Shown here one piece after another: positions 9,170 to 17,066 of a DNA stretch of 34,721 nucleotides. Source of the stretch: an uncultured Eubacteriales bacterium (GTDB taxonomy: Bacteria > Bacillota > Clostridia > Christensenellales > Borkfalkiaceae); contig CAJMCT010000003.1 of the NCBI GenBank assembly GCA_905211955.1, positions 1 through 34,721 of the forward strand. The letters are read 5' to 3'. A program made the position numbers and the translations under genes. The notes below the pieces were generated by a model. That model was not told the DNA's origin. It did no database searches and saw only the letters and a program-made list of their open reading frames with translations. The stretch's first letter is position 1. The number at the start of each line of letters is the position of its first letter.

Positions 9170-9203
9170 CGCCGTGCTAAACGAAGTGGAATTCGCCACA
9201 GCG
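9170..9203 (-). promoter_or_regulatory. Structured 5' leader of unknown class
   Basis: The predicted transcript begins at about 9203 with CGCTGTG, which pairs with CACGGCG (9170-9176) over 7 base pairs including one G-U. Inside, CGAA and TTCG form a second short helix with a TTCCAC loop. An alternative hairpin, GTGG/CCAC, overlaps it, so two folds compete. It lies between the promoter and an attenuator-like hairpin. I do not recognise it as a known riboswitch class. Confidence 0.5.
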
Positions 9204-9210
9204 TTGTTAA

Positions 9211-9239
9211 ATTATATTCTTATGCTTTTTATTTGTCAA
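9211..9239 (-). promoter_or_regulatory. Sigma-A promoter of the amidohydrolase gene
   Basis: TTGACA (9234-9239), a 17-base spacer and TATAAT (9211-9216) form a consensus promoter, giving a start near 9203 at the first base of the folded leader. Confidence 0.88.
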
Positions 9240-9247
9240 CGAATTTT

Positions 9248-11830
9248 TTACTGTCTTTTGAATTTTCCCGTTGCAAGTTCCATAATAAATCTTGCAGCCT
9301 GTGTTATAGCAAACGGAATAAATGCAAGCCCTAAAACCCAAAGAATATTAACGTAAGTAATAGAACTATCAATATCCATAAATCCGTGAAGTGGCGAAAT
9401 TAAAAGCACCATTGCTAGAAGCAATGCACCGATAAAGAACGCGCCTAAAGAGAAAAGATTAGACCTTATTTTTAGTTTAAATAAAGAATATTTTCCCCTA
9501 CTATCAAAGCCTTCAAAAAGCCTTGCAAGACAAAGGGTTGCAAAAGCCATTGTGCTTGCCATCAACGGCGAAACCTTGTTTCCAAGCATAAACGCAACCA
9601 TAACGCAAGCGGAAATCATAATGCTATGCACTAAGATATAAACTGCTGTTTCCTTGTTTAAGATAGACTCTTTAGAATCTCTCGGTTTTTCCCTCATAAC
9701 GTCTTTGGTTGCAGGCTCCATACACAGTGCTAACGCGGGAAGCGAGTCGGTTAAAAGGTTTATAAATAGTAAGTGTACGGGTGTAAACGGCAAGGGAAGG
9801 TTGAAAATAGTCGTGATTAAAACGACGAGTATTGCCGCCGCGTTTCCTGCAAGTAAGAACTTAATGGCGTTTTTAATGTTGCTATAAATTGCCCTACCGT
9901 TAGAAACCGACTTTACTATGGTTGCAAAGTTATCGTCCGCCAAAATCATAGAAGCCGCGTCTTTGCTAACTTCAGTGCCCGTAATGCCCATTGCCACACC
10001 AACGTCGGCTTTTTTAAGGGCTGGGGCATCGTTGACACCGTCACCCGTCATAGCAACGACTTTGCCCCTCTTTTGCCAAAGTTCGACTATCCTTATCTTG
10101 TGAACGGGGCTAACGCGCGCGTAAACCGAAACCTTTTCTAGTATTTCTTCGAGTTTTTCGTCAGACATACCGTCTAATTCTAAACCGTCAAGACAAACGT
10201 CACCGTCCTTAAAAATGCCTATCTCTTTGGCGATAGCAGTTGCCGTAAGTTTGTGGTCGCCCGTAATCATAATCGGCTTAATGCCTGCGGATAAACACTC
10301 TTTAATAGCGTCTTTACTTTCTTCTCTCGGCGGATCGGTCATAGCCGAAAGCCCTATAAAAGTAAACGACGTTTCGTCATCGGTGGTTATTTTTTTATCG
10401 CTATCTAATATTTTTTTAGCAAATGCCAAAACCCTCATACCCTTTTGCGAATACTCGTGGTTTGCGTTTAGAATTTTTTGCTTGTATTCTTCGGTTAAAG
10501 GAAGTGTTCCGTTTTCCGTTTCGATAAAGTTTGTTCTCGGCAAAATAACGTCTAACGCGCCTTTTGTTAGCATTGTTCTGTCTTTGCCGAAAATATGAAC
10601 GGTAGACATAAGTTTTCTATCGCTATCGAAAGGTATTTCGTCTAAACGAGCGAACTCTTGTCTTATTTTTGCAAAGTCCTTAGAATACCCTAAGAGTGCC
10701 GTTTCGGTCGGGTCGCCAAGTAGGTTTCCGTCGGTAATTTCGGCATCGTTGCAAAGCGCCATTGCCTTTACTAAATCTTGCTCAGCAAAAGCAGAAAACA
10801 CGGTAATATCTCTAACCGTCATTTTGTTTTGCGTAAGCGTACCCGTCTTGTCCGAACAAATAATCGAAACGCAGCCAAGCCCCTCAACTGCTTTAAGGTC
10901 TTTTATTATGGCTTTTTGCTTGCTCATTTTTTGCGTGCCAATCGCAAGCGATATAGTGATTATCGAACTTAGTGCTTCGGGAATAGCCGCAACGGCAAGC
11001 GCGATAGCAAACATAAGCGCGTCGCCTATCTCTTGTCCGTTTACGAACTTGGTTAGCATAAACACTAAAACGCAAATACCAATGATTGCAAACGATAAGA
11101 CTTTACTAAACTTATCGAGTGCGTTTTGCAAAGGCGTTTTCTTCCTCTTAGCATTTTGAATTAAAGAAGCCACTTTTCCGAGTTCGGTTTGCATACCAAC
11201 TTCGGTGACGACTGCCGTTCCGCGCCCGTTAGAAACGTTAGAGCCCGAATAAATCATATTTACCCTATCGCCTAAAGGTAGTTCTTCTTTTTCTAAGGTG
11301 TCGGCACTCTTTAACACGTTAAGCGATTCGCCGGTAAGCGCGCTTTCGTTTACTTGAAGAAGTGCACAGTCTAAAAGTCTACCGTCCGCCGCCGCAACGT
11401 TGCCCGCTTCAATTAAGAGTATGTCGCCAACGACCACTTCTGAAGCAGGGATTTCTACTTGCACTCCGTTTCGCTTGACCCTTGCTTTCGGGGCACTCAT
11501 TGCTTTAAGACTCATAAGCGATTTTTGCGCTTTTACGTGTTGAGCCGTGCCAAGTATAGCGTTCATAACGATAACGGCAAGGATAACGATAGTGCTTTCT
11601 AAATTGCCGGTAAAAGCCGAGATAATAGATGCCGCGATTAAAATTAAAACTAAAAGGTCGGCAAACTGTTCGATAAAGACTCTAAAAATACTCTTTGGCT
11701 TCTCTTCTTCGATTAGGTTTTTGCCAAACGTTTCTCTATTTTTAATTACTTGTTCGTCGCTAAGCCCAGAGTTTAAATCGGTATTAAACCTTTTCAAAAC
11801 TGCCGAAGCGTCTTGATTGAAATAGTTCAT
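9248..11830 (-). CDS. P-type cation ATPase, Ca/Mn type (P2A/LMCA1-like)
   Basis: The 860-residue protein is a full-length P2-type pump exporting divalent cations at the cost of ATP. Visible elements are the N-terminal cation-ATPase domain, TGES (166-169) of the actuator domain, AAIPEAL (282-288) in membrane helix 4 where the cation-binding glutamate lies, the phosphorylation site CSDKTGTLT (D327), TGDGVNDAP, and six C-terminal membrane helices beginning near KFLLAGNAAAILVV. PEAL instead of the PEGL of animal SERCA is shared, as I recall, with bacterial Ca pumps of the Listeria LMCA1 type. The ATG has GAGGAA just upstream. A yybP-ykoY manganese riboswitch precedes it, so Mn export, or combined Ca/Mn export, is the likely role; the neighbouring CDF gene supports this. 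Confidence 0.9.
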   Translation of the reverse strand: MNYFNQDASAVLKRFNTDLNSGLSDEQVIKNRETFGKNLIEEEKPKSIFRVFIEQFADLLVLILIAASIISAFTGNLESTIVILAVIVMNAILGTAQHVKAQKSLMSLKAMSAPKARVKRNGVQVEIPASEVVVGDILLIEAGNVAAADGRLLDCALLQVNESALTGESLNVLKSADTLEKEELPLGDRVNMIYSGSNVSNGRGTAVVTEVGMQTELGKVASLIQNAKRKKTPLQNALDKFSKVLSFAIIGICVLVFMLTKFVNGQEIGDALMFAIALAVAAIPEALSSIITISLAIGTQKMSKQKAIIKDLKAVEGLGCVSIICSDKTGTLTQNKMTVRDITVFSAFAEQDLVKAMALCNDAEITDGNLLGDPTETALLGYSKDFAKIRQEFARLDEIPFDSDRKLMSTVHIFGKDRTMLTKGALDVILPRTNFIETENGTLPLTEEYKQKILNANHEYSQKGMRVLAFAKKILDSDKKITTDDETSFTFIGLSAMTDPPREESKDAIKECLSAGIKPIMITGDHKLTATAIAKEIGIFKDGDVCLDGLELDGMSDEKLEEILEKVSVYARVSPVHKIRIVELWQKRGKVVAMTGDGVNDAPALKKADVGVAMGITGTEVSKDAASMILADDNFATIVKSVSNGRAIYSNIKNAIKFLLAGNAAAILVVLITTIFNLPLPFTPVHLLFINLLTDSLPALALCMEPATKDVMREKPRDSKESILNKETAVYILVHSIMISACVMVAFMLGNKVSPLMASTMAFATLCLARLFEGFDSRGKYSLFKLKIRSNLFSLGAFFIGALLLAMVLLISPLHGFMDIDSSITYVNILWVLGLAFIPFAITQAARFIMELATGKFKRQ

Positions 11831-11873
11831 AAAAGTTCCTCTATAATTATAATGTATGAAAAAAGTTTATTTA

Positions 11874-11920
11874 ATTAAAAAAAGACTCCTATTGCAAAAA
11901 AAATCTGCAATAAAAGTCTT
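11874..11920 (-). terminator. Riboswitch expression-platform terminator
   Basis: Arms 11906-11920 and 11882-11896 pair as AAGACT plus TATTGCA with a two-base internal loop, then a long U run follows. Its 5' arm overlaps the 3' end of the manganese aptamer (GCAAGACTTTT), the expected arrangement for a switch that permits transcription when the aptamer is bound. Confidence 0.88.
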
Positions 11921-12010
11921 GCTCTAGCGAAAACACGCATATTTTAGCCGACGGAAAATTCCGTGTGATGACGACGAAAAGACTGCAAAATGCAGTGAGC
12001 TACTCCCTTC
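11912..12010 (-). promoter_or_regulatory. yybP-ykoY manganese riboswitch
   Basis: The leftward RNA begins AAGGGAGTAGCTC, has GTCGTCATC with ACGGAA and TCCGTCGG in the middle and closes with AGAGCAAGACTTTT. These are the conserved loop-1 and loop-3 elements and closing stem of yybP-ykoY RNAs, a class known to bind Mn2+ and commonly found before Mn or Ca exporters. Its downstream gene is a P-type cation pump, which fits. It probably turns expression on at high Mn. Confidence 0.88.
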
Positions 12011-12015
12011 TATCT

Positions 12016-12049
12016 ATTATAAAATATCATTTTCGCACAAAAAAGTCAA
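12016..12049 (-). promoter_or_regulatory. Promoter of the manganese-riboswitch transcript
   Basis: TTGACT (12044-12049) is followed after 17 bases by TATTTT (12021-12026), which overlaps TATAAT (12016-12021). The predicted start lies a few bases before the aptamer. Confidence 0.7.
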
Positions 12050-12076
12050 GTATATACGCCAATGTTTAAAATCACC

Positions 12077-13201
12077 TTAAATACAATGCTCTATCGTAAT
12101 AACGGGAATATACGTTTTATCAACTTCTAAAAGTACCGCCTTAACAAAATCGGTTATTTCTTCTTTAGAAGTTAAAACCCCAAAAGGAACGGCAACGTCA
12201 AACAAAACGTTGGTGTGCCTTTCTCCAAACACCATTCTAAAATCGTGAATAGATAGTTCGGAGTTTAAGTCTTTGATTTTACAACAAAGTGTCTCTTTAA
12301 CCGAGTTAACTATTGGGTTATCCGTTTCGATAGGGTCTAAGTGTCCAGTTAAAATTATATTAGTGTTTTCAGCAAAATCGCGTTCTATATCGTCGATTAG
12401 TTCGTGCGATTTTAGAACGTCTACTTTAGCATCAACTTCGACGTGCACGCTTGCAAAAAACTTGTTCGGCCCGTAAGAATAAACGGCTAAATCGTGAACG
12501 TCTAAAACTCCGTCGTAAGCCAAGATTTTGGATTTTATGTCTTCTAAAAACTCTTTGTCGGGCGCTTGCCCAATAAGTTTAGAGAACACGTCCTTAAATA
12601 TTCCCACCACCGACCAAGCGATAAATAATCCTACTAATATTCCCGCATAACCGTCAACGTTAACACCTGTTGTTTTTGTTATAATTAGTGATACCCCAAC
12701 CACAAACGTTGAAATACAATCGGATAAACAATCTACTGCACTAGCACGAAGAATATCAGAGTCAATCTTTTTTGCGGTGATTTTATAGTAAAAATATAAG
12801 CCTAACTTAACCAAAACGGAAAATGCAAGCGCAAAAACTATCCAGTACGAAAAAACCGCTTCGGTCGGCTCGATAATTTTGCCAATACTCTCGGTTATGG
12901 TAGTAAATGCCACCATAAGCACTAAAAACGCAACTGCCAAAGCGCAAACGTACTCGGTGCGCTCATGCCCGTAAGGGTGCTCTTTATCCGCTGGGCGAGA
13001 AGATAACTTAAACGACACTATAGATATTGCACTGTTTCCACAGTCCATAAGATTGTTTAGCCCGTCCGCAAGCACGGATATTACGCCAAATATCGCCCCT
13101 ACTGAAATTTTTACCCCTGCAAGCAACACGTTTGCAAGTATACCTATAAGACTCGTTATCGTGCCTTTTTTATTGCGCTTTTCCGCGTCCTTTTTTTGCA
13201 T
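12077..13201 (-). CDS. Cation diffusion facilitator exporter, Mn-type motifs
   Basis: The 374-residue CDF transporter exports divalent metal in exchange for protons. It has six membrane helices in the first ~215 residues and a C-terminal cytoplasmic domain with the usual ferredoxin-like fold, longer than average by a second section (about 300-374). The metal sites read N49xxxD53 in helix 2 (GLNNLMDC) and D157xxxD161 in helix 5 (DCLSD). Zinc-type CDFs carry histidine at the first position of these motifs, so aspartate/asparagine sites point to Mn or Fe. AGGAG lies 8 bases before the ATG. It follows a zinc-ribbon gene by 30 bases, probably in one transcript. Together with the riboswitch-controlled pump it suggests a manganese efflux locus. 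Confidence 0.88.
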   Translation of the reverse strand: MQKKDAEKRNKKGTITSLIGILANVLLAGVKISVGAIFGVISVLADGLNNLMDCGNSAISIVSFKLSSRPADKEHPYGHERTEYVCALAVAFLVLMVAFTTITESIGKIIEPTEAVFSYWIVFALAFSVLVKLGLYFYYKITAKKIDSDILRASAVDCLSDCISTFVVGVSLIITKTTGVNVDGYAGILVGLFIAWSVVGIFKDVFSKLIGQAPDKEFLEDIKSKILAYDGVLDVHDLAVYSYGPNKFFASVHVEVDAKVDVLKSHELIDDIERDFAENTNIILTGHLDPIETDNPIVNSVKETLCCKIKDLNSELSIHDFRMVFGERHTNVLFDVAVPFGVLTSKEEITDFVKAVLLEVDKTYIPVITIEHCI

Positions 13202-13231
13202 TTTATTACTCCTATAAATAATTACGTACTT

Positions 13232-13519
13232 TTATTTCTTTTTCAAATCGTCCGTTATGTCTACAAATAGCCAAATAAAAAACAGCACGAAAAATAAATA
13301 TCCTATGCACTCTAAAAACATAAGTATTCCGCGACCAAGAGATTTCCATACGTGACGCACTTTTTTGCGATTAGAGTTTTTAACACCGTTTTGCTCTTTA
13401 AATAAACTGATTGCTTTTTCCGAAACGAACGCATTGCCACATATAGGGCAAATATTCGCATCTTTGCTATCGTCAATCAAAATTACTTCACCACAGTCAG
13501 TACACTTAGCATTAACCAT
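13232..13519 (-). CDS. Small zinc-ribbon membrane protein
   Basis: The 95-residue protein has an N-terminal zinc ribbon (CTDCG and CPICG) and one C-terminal membrane helix (FLECIGYLFFVLFFIWLFV), so the ribbon should face the cytoplasm or remain near the membrane. I place the start at the ATG 13517-13519 because AAGGAG lies 8 bases upstream and because the -10 box is at 13569-13574, which puts the RNA start close to 13562 and excludes the longest frame. It precedes the CDF exporter and is probably cotranscribed with it. Its role, perhaps metal sensing or protein contact, is not shown by the sequence. Confidence 0.7.
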   Translation of the reverse strand: MVNAKCTDCGEVILIDDSKDANICPICGNAFVSEKAISLFKEQNGVKNSNRKKVRHVWKSLGRGILMFLECIGYLFFVLFFIWLFVDITDDLKKK

Positions 13520-13568
13520 CGCTTTTTCTCCTTCCGCGATTTTTTCGTTTGTTTTCATTCCCAAATAT

Positions 13569-13597
13569 ATTATACTCCAAGCCCTTACCAAAATCAA
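13569..13597 (-). promoter_or_regulatory. Promoter of the zinc-ribbon/CDF operon
   Basis: TTGATT (13592-13597), 17 bases, then TATAAT (13569-13574). It begins just after the terminator of the upstream operon. Confidence 0.75.
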
Positions 13598-13601
13598 CAC
13601 A

Positions 13602-13629
13602 AAAACACCAACCGTTTGGTTGATGTTTT
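13602..13629 (-). terminator. Intrinsic terminator of the VirD4/ClpP operon
   Basis: A 12-base-pair stem with one mismatch (AAAACATCAACC with GGTTGGTGTTTT in the leftward RNA) and a four-base loop is followed by TTTTTGTG. It lies about 105 bases after the VirD4-like stop. Confidence 0.8.
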
Positions 13630-13734
13630 CTTTTTGGTTGTACTTCCGCTAACTTAATTGAATTTTTTGTTATAAATGGTCAGTCGGCGGAATTTTAGGT
13701 TTTTAATAGGGAAACTAAAAATTTAAGTATGATG

Positions 13735-15513
13735 TTAATAATCGTCTTCTTCATCGTCACTTTCGTCAAGTTGATCTTTCATTTTTCTTAAGATTTCTTG
13801 CTTGCGCCTTTCTAATTCTAATCTTGCCTTTTCCATTCTTTGTTTAAAATCATCTTGCTCTTTCTTCATAAAGTCGCTTGCCTTAACAAAGTTTGGTTTA
13901 TTTTCAGGGATTTCTTTTTGAATGGGCTTTTCGTCTATAATTTTAGGTGCCTTTATCGAAAGTGGATCAAACGTTCCGTATTTTTTATACTCTGGCGTGT
14001 TATAGTAAAAATTCATTTTTATAAATACAGGCAAGTTATACAATGTTTTTATATAACAATCGCCCGGCTTCATCTTAAACATTAACTGATCGAAAGAAAC
14101 GCGTGGCTTTGATTTCATCACAATTCTTCCATAGTGCAACTGCTCGGAATCCGGCTGTTCCACCGTGCCGAAATTATCCATATGCTCTCTAACTGTTTCA
14201 GGACTGTTTGACCCAAGAAAATAATTGACGTTTGTATTTTCGATAATCGTTTGATAATCGTCTTTATATGCCCTTTTTAACTGGCTTGTTGACTGGATGC
14301 AAAGATTCAAATATAATCCCGCACTACGCCCCGTAGCAAGTAGGTTTGTGTACGTTCTAGACGGCGTTAGAGAATCAAACTCGTCTATAAAAAACAAGGT
14401 TTTAATTTTGAGCGTTCCACTACTTCCCGAAAACGCTTGTTCGTTAAGATAATTTAAAAAGTTTTTTATTAGGTCGTTTACCCAAGTTTTAACAACGTCG
14501 TCATTCATATCGTATATCACGAATAAAACTTTGGGGCGCTCTTGATAAGAAGAAAAATTTAAGGTATTGTACTTTGAGACTTGAACAACCTTATTGTTCA
14601 AAAAATTGTTTAGAGCAGTCGATGCAACTGAAAGATAACTAGACCTTGTCCCAGCACTAGTTGCACCAAGTGCCGTTTGCGCTTTTTTTCTTGCGTATTT
14701 ATCTTTTCTTTCCGAGAAAAAGTTTTTATCACCAAATGCCCCACCATCTGTCGTCCATGAAAACTCGTTAAAAACTTCTTCTACTTTCTTAAAATTTACT
14801 TCTTGTGGAGTAAGCTTTTTTCTTATACCCCTTTCGTTATATATAGGCGAAGATTTTAAGTATTCAAGCGAACAATCTTGAATTAAACCGATAATAATCG
14901 CTTCAATCAAACCATTTGCCCCAATAGACCACGAGGGATCGTCCGTCACTATTGGAAATGAGCTAGCAATCAATTTTTGAAGGTCGGAAAATAGGACGTT
15001 TTGTTCTTCAATGCGTTTTTCTTTGGGTAAATCAAAACTTTTAACGTATCTCTCGGCATAAACGTATAAAGGGTTATAATATACGCCCGTACAAGACGGG
15101 TTGCTAAAGTTTAAGATTTCGACGTTCTCTTTTCCGTATACACTTTCCAAATAGTTATAAGCAAAGCGGGCTTCTTCACCCTTTGGGCCCACAACAACGG
15201 CACTTTCTTTACCGCTAAGATTGAGCAAGGAAGGAATTATGTATGTTTGCGTTTTGCCAAGCCCCGTTGAAGCACAAACCAAAGAGTGATAATATTTATT
15301 GGCTTTATAACAAATAAGATTTCTGTTTTCGTCACGAGTACTACCCAAAAAATTGCCTGCATCAATTTTGGTTTGGTCGCCGTATTTATAACGTACCGCT
15401 TGTCCGCTTTCAACTAATTCCTCTATATTGCCAATCCTAGTAGAGTTTGCGTTGTCAAACGCTTCTATACATTTATCTACTATTGCTTTTGGAACGAAAG
15501 TATTCTCTAGCAT
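13735..15513 (-). CDS. VirD4/TraG-like ATPase without membrane anchor
   Basis: The 592-residue protein resembles type IV secretion coupling ATPases. Walker A is STGLGKTQT (about 82-90), followed by VVVGPKGEEARFAY where coupling proteins usually have D-PKGE, a Walker B LFFIDEFDSL (373-382), and GRSAGLYLNLCIQSTSQLK, the family's post-Walker-B segment. Coupling proteins usually carry two N-terminal membrane helices; here none is seen. The last ~70 residues are charged, ending in an acidic tail. It is the final gene of a six-gene operon with a 2-base gap to its neighbour. No VirB4, relaxase or pilus gene is in the window, so DNA conjugation is not supported. A cytosolic motor handling a protein or DNA substrate for the operon is possible. 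Confidence 0.8.
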   Translation of the reverse strand: MLENTFVPKAIVDKCIEAFDNANSTRIGNIEELVESGQAVRYKYGDQTKIDAGNFLGSTRDENRNLICYKANKYYHSLVCASTGLGKTQTYIIPSLLNLSGKESAVVVGPKGEEARFAYNYLESVYGKENVEILNFSNPSCTGVYYNPLYVYAERYVKSFDLPKEKRIEEQNVLFSDLQKLIASSFPIVTDDPSWSIGANGLIEAIIIGLIQDCSLEYLKSSPIYNERGIRKKLTPQEVNFKKVEEVFNEFSWTTDGGAFGDKNFFSERKDKYARKKAQTALGATSAGTRSSYLSVASTALNNFLNNKVVQVSKYNTLNFSSYQERPKVLFVIYDMNDDVVKTWVNDLIKNFLNYLNEQAFSGSSGTLKIKTLFFIDEFDSLTPSRTYTNLLATGRSAGLYLNLCIQSTSQLKRAYKDDYQTIIENTNVNYFLGSNSPETVREHMDNFGTVEQPDSEQLHYGRIVMKSKPRVSFDQLMFKMKPGDCYIKTLYNLPVFIKMNFYYNTPEYKKYGTFDPLSIKAPKIIDEKPIQKEIPENKPNFVKASDFMKKEQDDFKQRMEKARLELERRKQEILRKMKDQLDESDDEEDDY

Positions 15514-15515
15514 AT

Positions 15516-16118
15516 TTATTTCTCCTTGTTTAATTTAAATCTTGAAAGTTCTTTTTTTCTTAATAAAAAAGTAGGATGTTCGGCTAAAAGTGAAAAATAC
15601 TGGTCGTAGTTTTTTTCGTCTAAAGATAATAACAATATTAAGCAGTCTACGTTTTTATCTTGAATAGCAAACTTTTTAAGGCTTGCTAGCGTTTTGTTTG
15701 AAACACCTTCTAAACATTCAAAAATCGCATGTGCAAAGCAAAGCACAGGGTTTTCAGCCTTTTTTATCGAAACTTGCGCCAAAGCATCGTCCGAAGAAGA
15801 AGGTGAAATAAAGTTTTCTAAAAACGTAAGCGCTCTCTTTTTAATTTGATAGACTTCTTCGGGAGCACTGCAAACCGCTGAATCGGGAAATTCGTTATCC
15901 CATTGGATAAGAAGATCTACTAAATAACTGCTTTTAGCACATTTTAACGCAACGTCTTGAAAGGCCTTTTCTACACTTGCCGTTTCGCCCTTATTTAGAC
16001 GAAAAACGTCGGCAAGCGCGCTTATTAATTCGGTTTCTGAATATAATGAATTGCTGTTTTTATTTATTGATTGAGTCAAAAACATATAATAGTACGCTTT
16101 CTGGCTAAATATTTTCAT
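15516..16118 (-). CDS. Hypothetical protein between ClpP-like and VirD4-like genes
   Basis: I do not recognise this 200-residue protein. It is predicted to be soluble and mainly helical, with Leu/Ala-rich helices throughout (for example NPVLCFAHAIFECLEG and VDCLILLLSL) that resemble helical-repeat or adaptor proteins. It has no Cys cluster, signal peptide or membrane segment. Its ATG lies inside the end of the ClpP-like gene with 14 bases of overlap and AGGAGG 9 bases upstream, so translation is coupled. The VirD4-like gene follows after 2 bases. An adaptor between protease and ATPase is an attractive but untested idea. Confidence 0.7.
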   Translation of the reverse strand: MKIFSQKAYYYMFLTQSINKNSNSLYSETELISALADVFRLNKGETASVEKAFQDVALKCAKSSYLVDLLIQWDNEFPDSAVCSAPEEVYQIKKRALTFLENFISPSSSDDALAQVSIKKAENPVLCFAHAIFECLEGVSNKTLASLKKFAIQDKNVDCLILLLSLDEKNYDQYFSLLAEHPTFLLRKKELSRFKLNKEK

Positions 16119-16707
16119 TTGAAAACACCTCCTTGAAATTTTCTTTAGTTATAACTGAATCGATAAGTCCATATTCTATTGCTTCTTCGGGTGTTAGATA
16201 ATTATCCCTATCCGTTGCTCTCTGGATCTTTTTTAATGGCAACCCTGTATTTGAAGCAAGTATGTTGTTTAATCGCTGTTTTGTCTTGATAATATGGTCT
16301 GCTTGAATTTTAATATCGCTTGCCTGACCTTGCGCACCGCCTAGCGGTTGATGAATCATAATTTCACTATTTGAAAGAGCATATCTTTTGCCTTTTGTAC
16401 CGCTACTTAGTAAAAATGCGCCCATAGATGCGGCAAGGCCAACACACACCGTGTATACGGTAAGCGGTAAAATCTTTAACGTGTCGTAAATCGACATGCC
16501 AGCGCTAACCACACCGCCAGGGCTATTGATAAGAAGCACTACCTTTCTTTTTGGTATAGGGGTAAATTCTTGCTCATATTGAAAATGAATCTTGTATAGC
16601 GCCTTAATGACTTGAGAGACTGTCTCGTCAGTTATAACCGAGAATATGGGGATAATCTTTTTATTCGTCCAAAAAAACACGTCTTCCTGTAATAAGTTTT
16701 CGTTCAT
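16105..16707 (-). CDS. ClpP-like serine protease
   Basis: The 200-residue protein has the ClpP fold and catalytic triad: S94 in GLAASMGAF, H119 in EIMIHQPLGG, and D168 in ATDRDNYLTPEEA, spaced 25 and 49 residues apart as in housekeeping ClpP. NSPGGVV provides the oxyanion-hole glycines. The N-terminus is short and diverged from the axial-loop sequence of standard ClpP, so partner choice may differ. It is encoded with a DUF1292 protein upstream and a VirD4-like ATPase downstream rather than with clpX, and is probably a second, dedicated ClpP. Cytosolic proteolysis is known for the family; its target is unknown. The start has AAGGAG upstream. Confidence 0.9.
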   Translation of the reverse strand: MNENLLQEDVFFWTNKKIIPIFSVITDETVSQVIKALYKIHFQYEQEFTPIPKRKVVLLINSPGGVVSAGMSIYDTLKILPLTVYTVCVGLAASMGAFLLSSGTKGKRYALSNSEIMIHQPLGGAQGQASDIKIQADHIIKTKQRLNNILASNTGLPLKKIQRATDRDNYLTPEEAIEYGLIDSVITKENFKEVFSNENI

Positions 16708-16729
16708 AATCTTTCTCCTTTATTAATTT

Positions 16730-17053
16730 TTAATCAAAGTCTTCGCTAACTAAGTCGTAATATGCACAAAACACCTTGATTGCCGTTTCTTCGTTATCTT
16801 CCACCCTTAAGTAAGACTCGCCAAACTCGTTATCTTCAACCTTAAAGACAACCGCTTCGTCATCCTTTATTCCGGGCACTTTCGTAATTGGCTTTAATAT
16901 ACAATAAAGTTCTTCGCCCATAGGAATTACCGCAATTTGTTCAAACTCTATCCTTTCACCACCGTCGTTATAAAGATAAATTGGGGCGGTGTTATCGTCG
17001 TCTAATAAGATTTCCCTAATGTCTACTTTCATAATATCTTCTTTCTTTTTCAT
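16730..17053 (-). CDS. DUF1292 family protein
   Basis: The 107-residue acidic protein carries the pattern of DUF1292 proteins: IEFEQIAVIPMGEELYCILKP followed by DDEAVVFKVEDN. The family is widespread in Bacillota, often near ruvX-type genes, and has no established biochemical role. Here it is placed inside the ClpP/VirD4 operon, 22 bases before the ClpP-like gene and 13 bases after the zincin gene. I use the first ATG because AAGGAG lies 8 bases upstream. There is no signal or membrane segment. Confidence 0.8.
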   Translation of the reverse strand: MKKKEDIMKVDIREILLDDDNTAPIYLYNDGGERIEFEQIAVIPMGEELYCILKPITKVPGIKDDEAVVFKVEDNEFGESYLRVEDNEETAIKVFCAYYDLVSEDFD

Positions 17054-17066
17054 AATTTCTCTCCTT

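Noticed and set aside
10749..11159. 136-residue plus-strand frame inside the P-type ATPase
   Set aside because: It is antisense to a strongly conserved gene and has no recognisable domain or translation signals; other opposite-strand frames were dropped for the same reason.
12783..12812. A possible fourth copy of the unusual promoter (GGTTAAGTT-N15-CTATAA)
   Set aside because: It differs in both elements and lies inside the coding part of the CDF exporter with no gene start below it, so chance is the simpler explanation.
13735..15513. Evidence for a conjugative element
   Set aside because: A VirD4-like ATPase alone is not enough; no relaxase, VirB4, VirB6, integrase or origin of transfer was found in the window.
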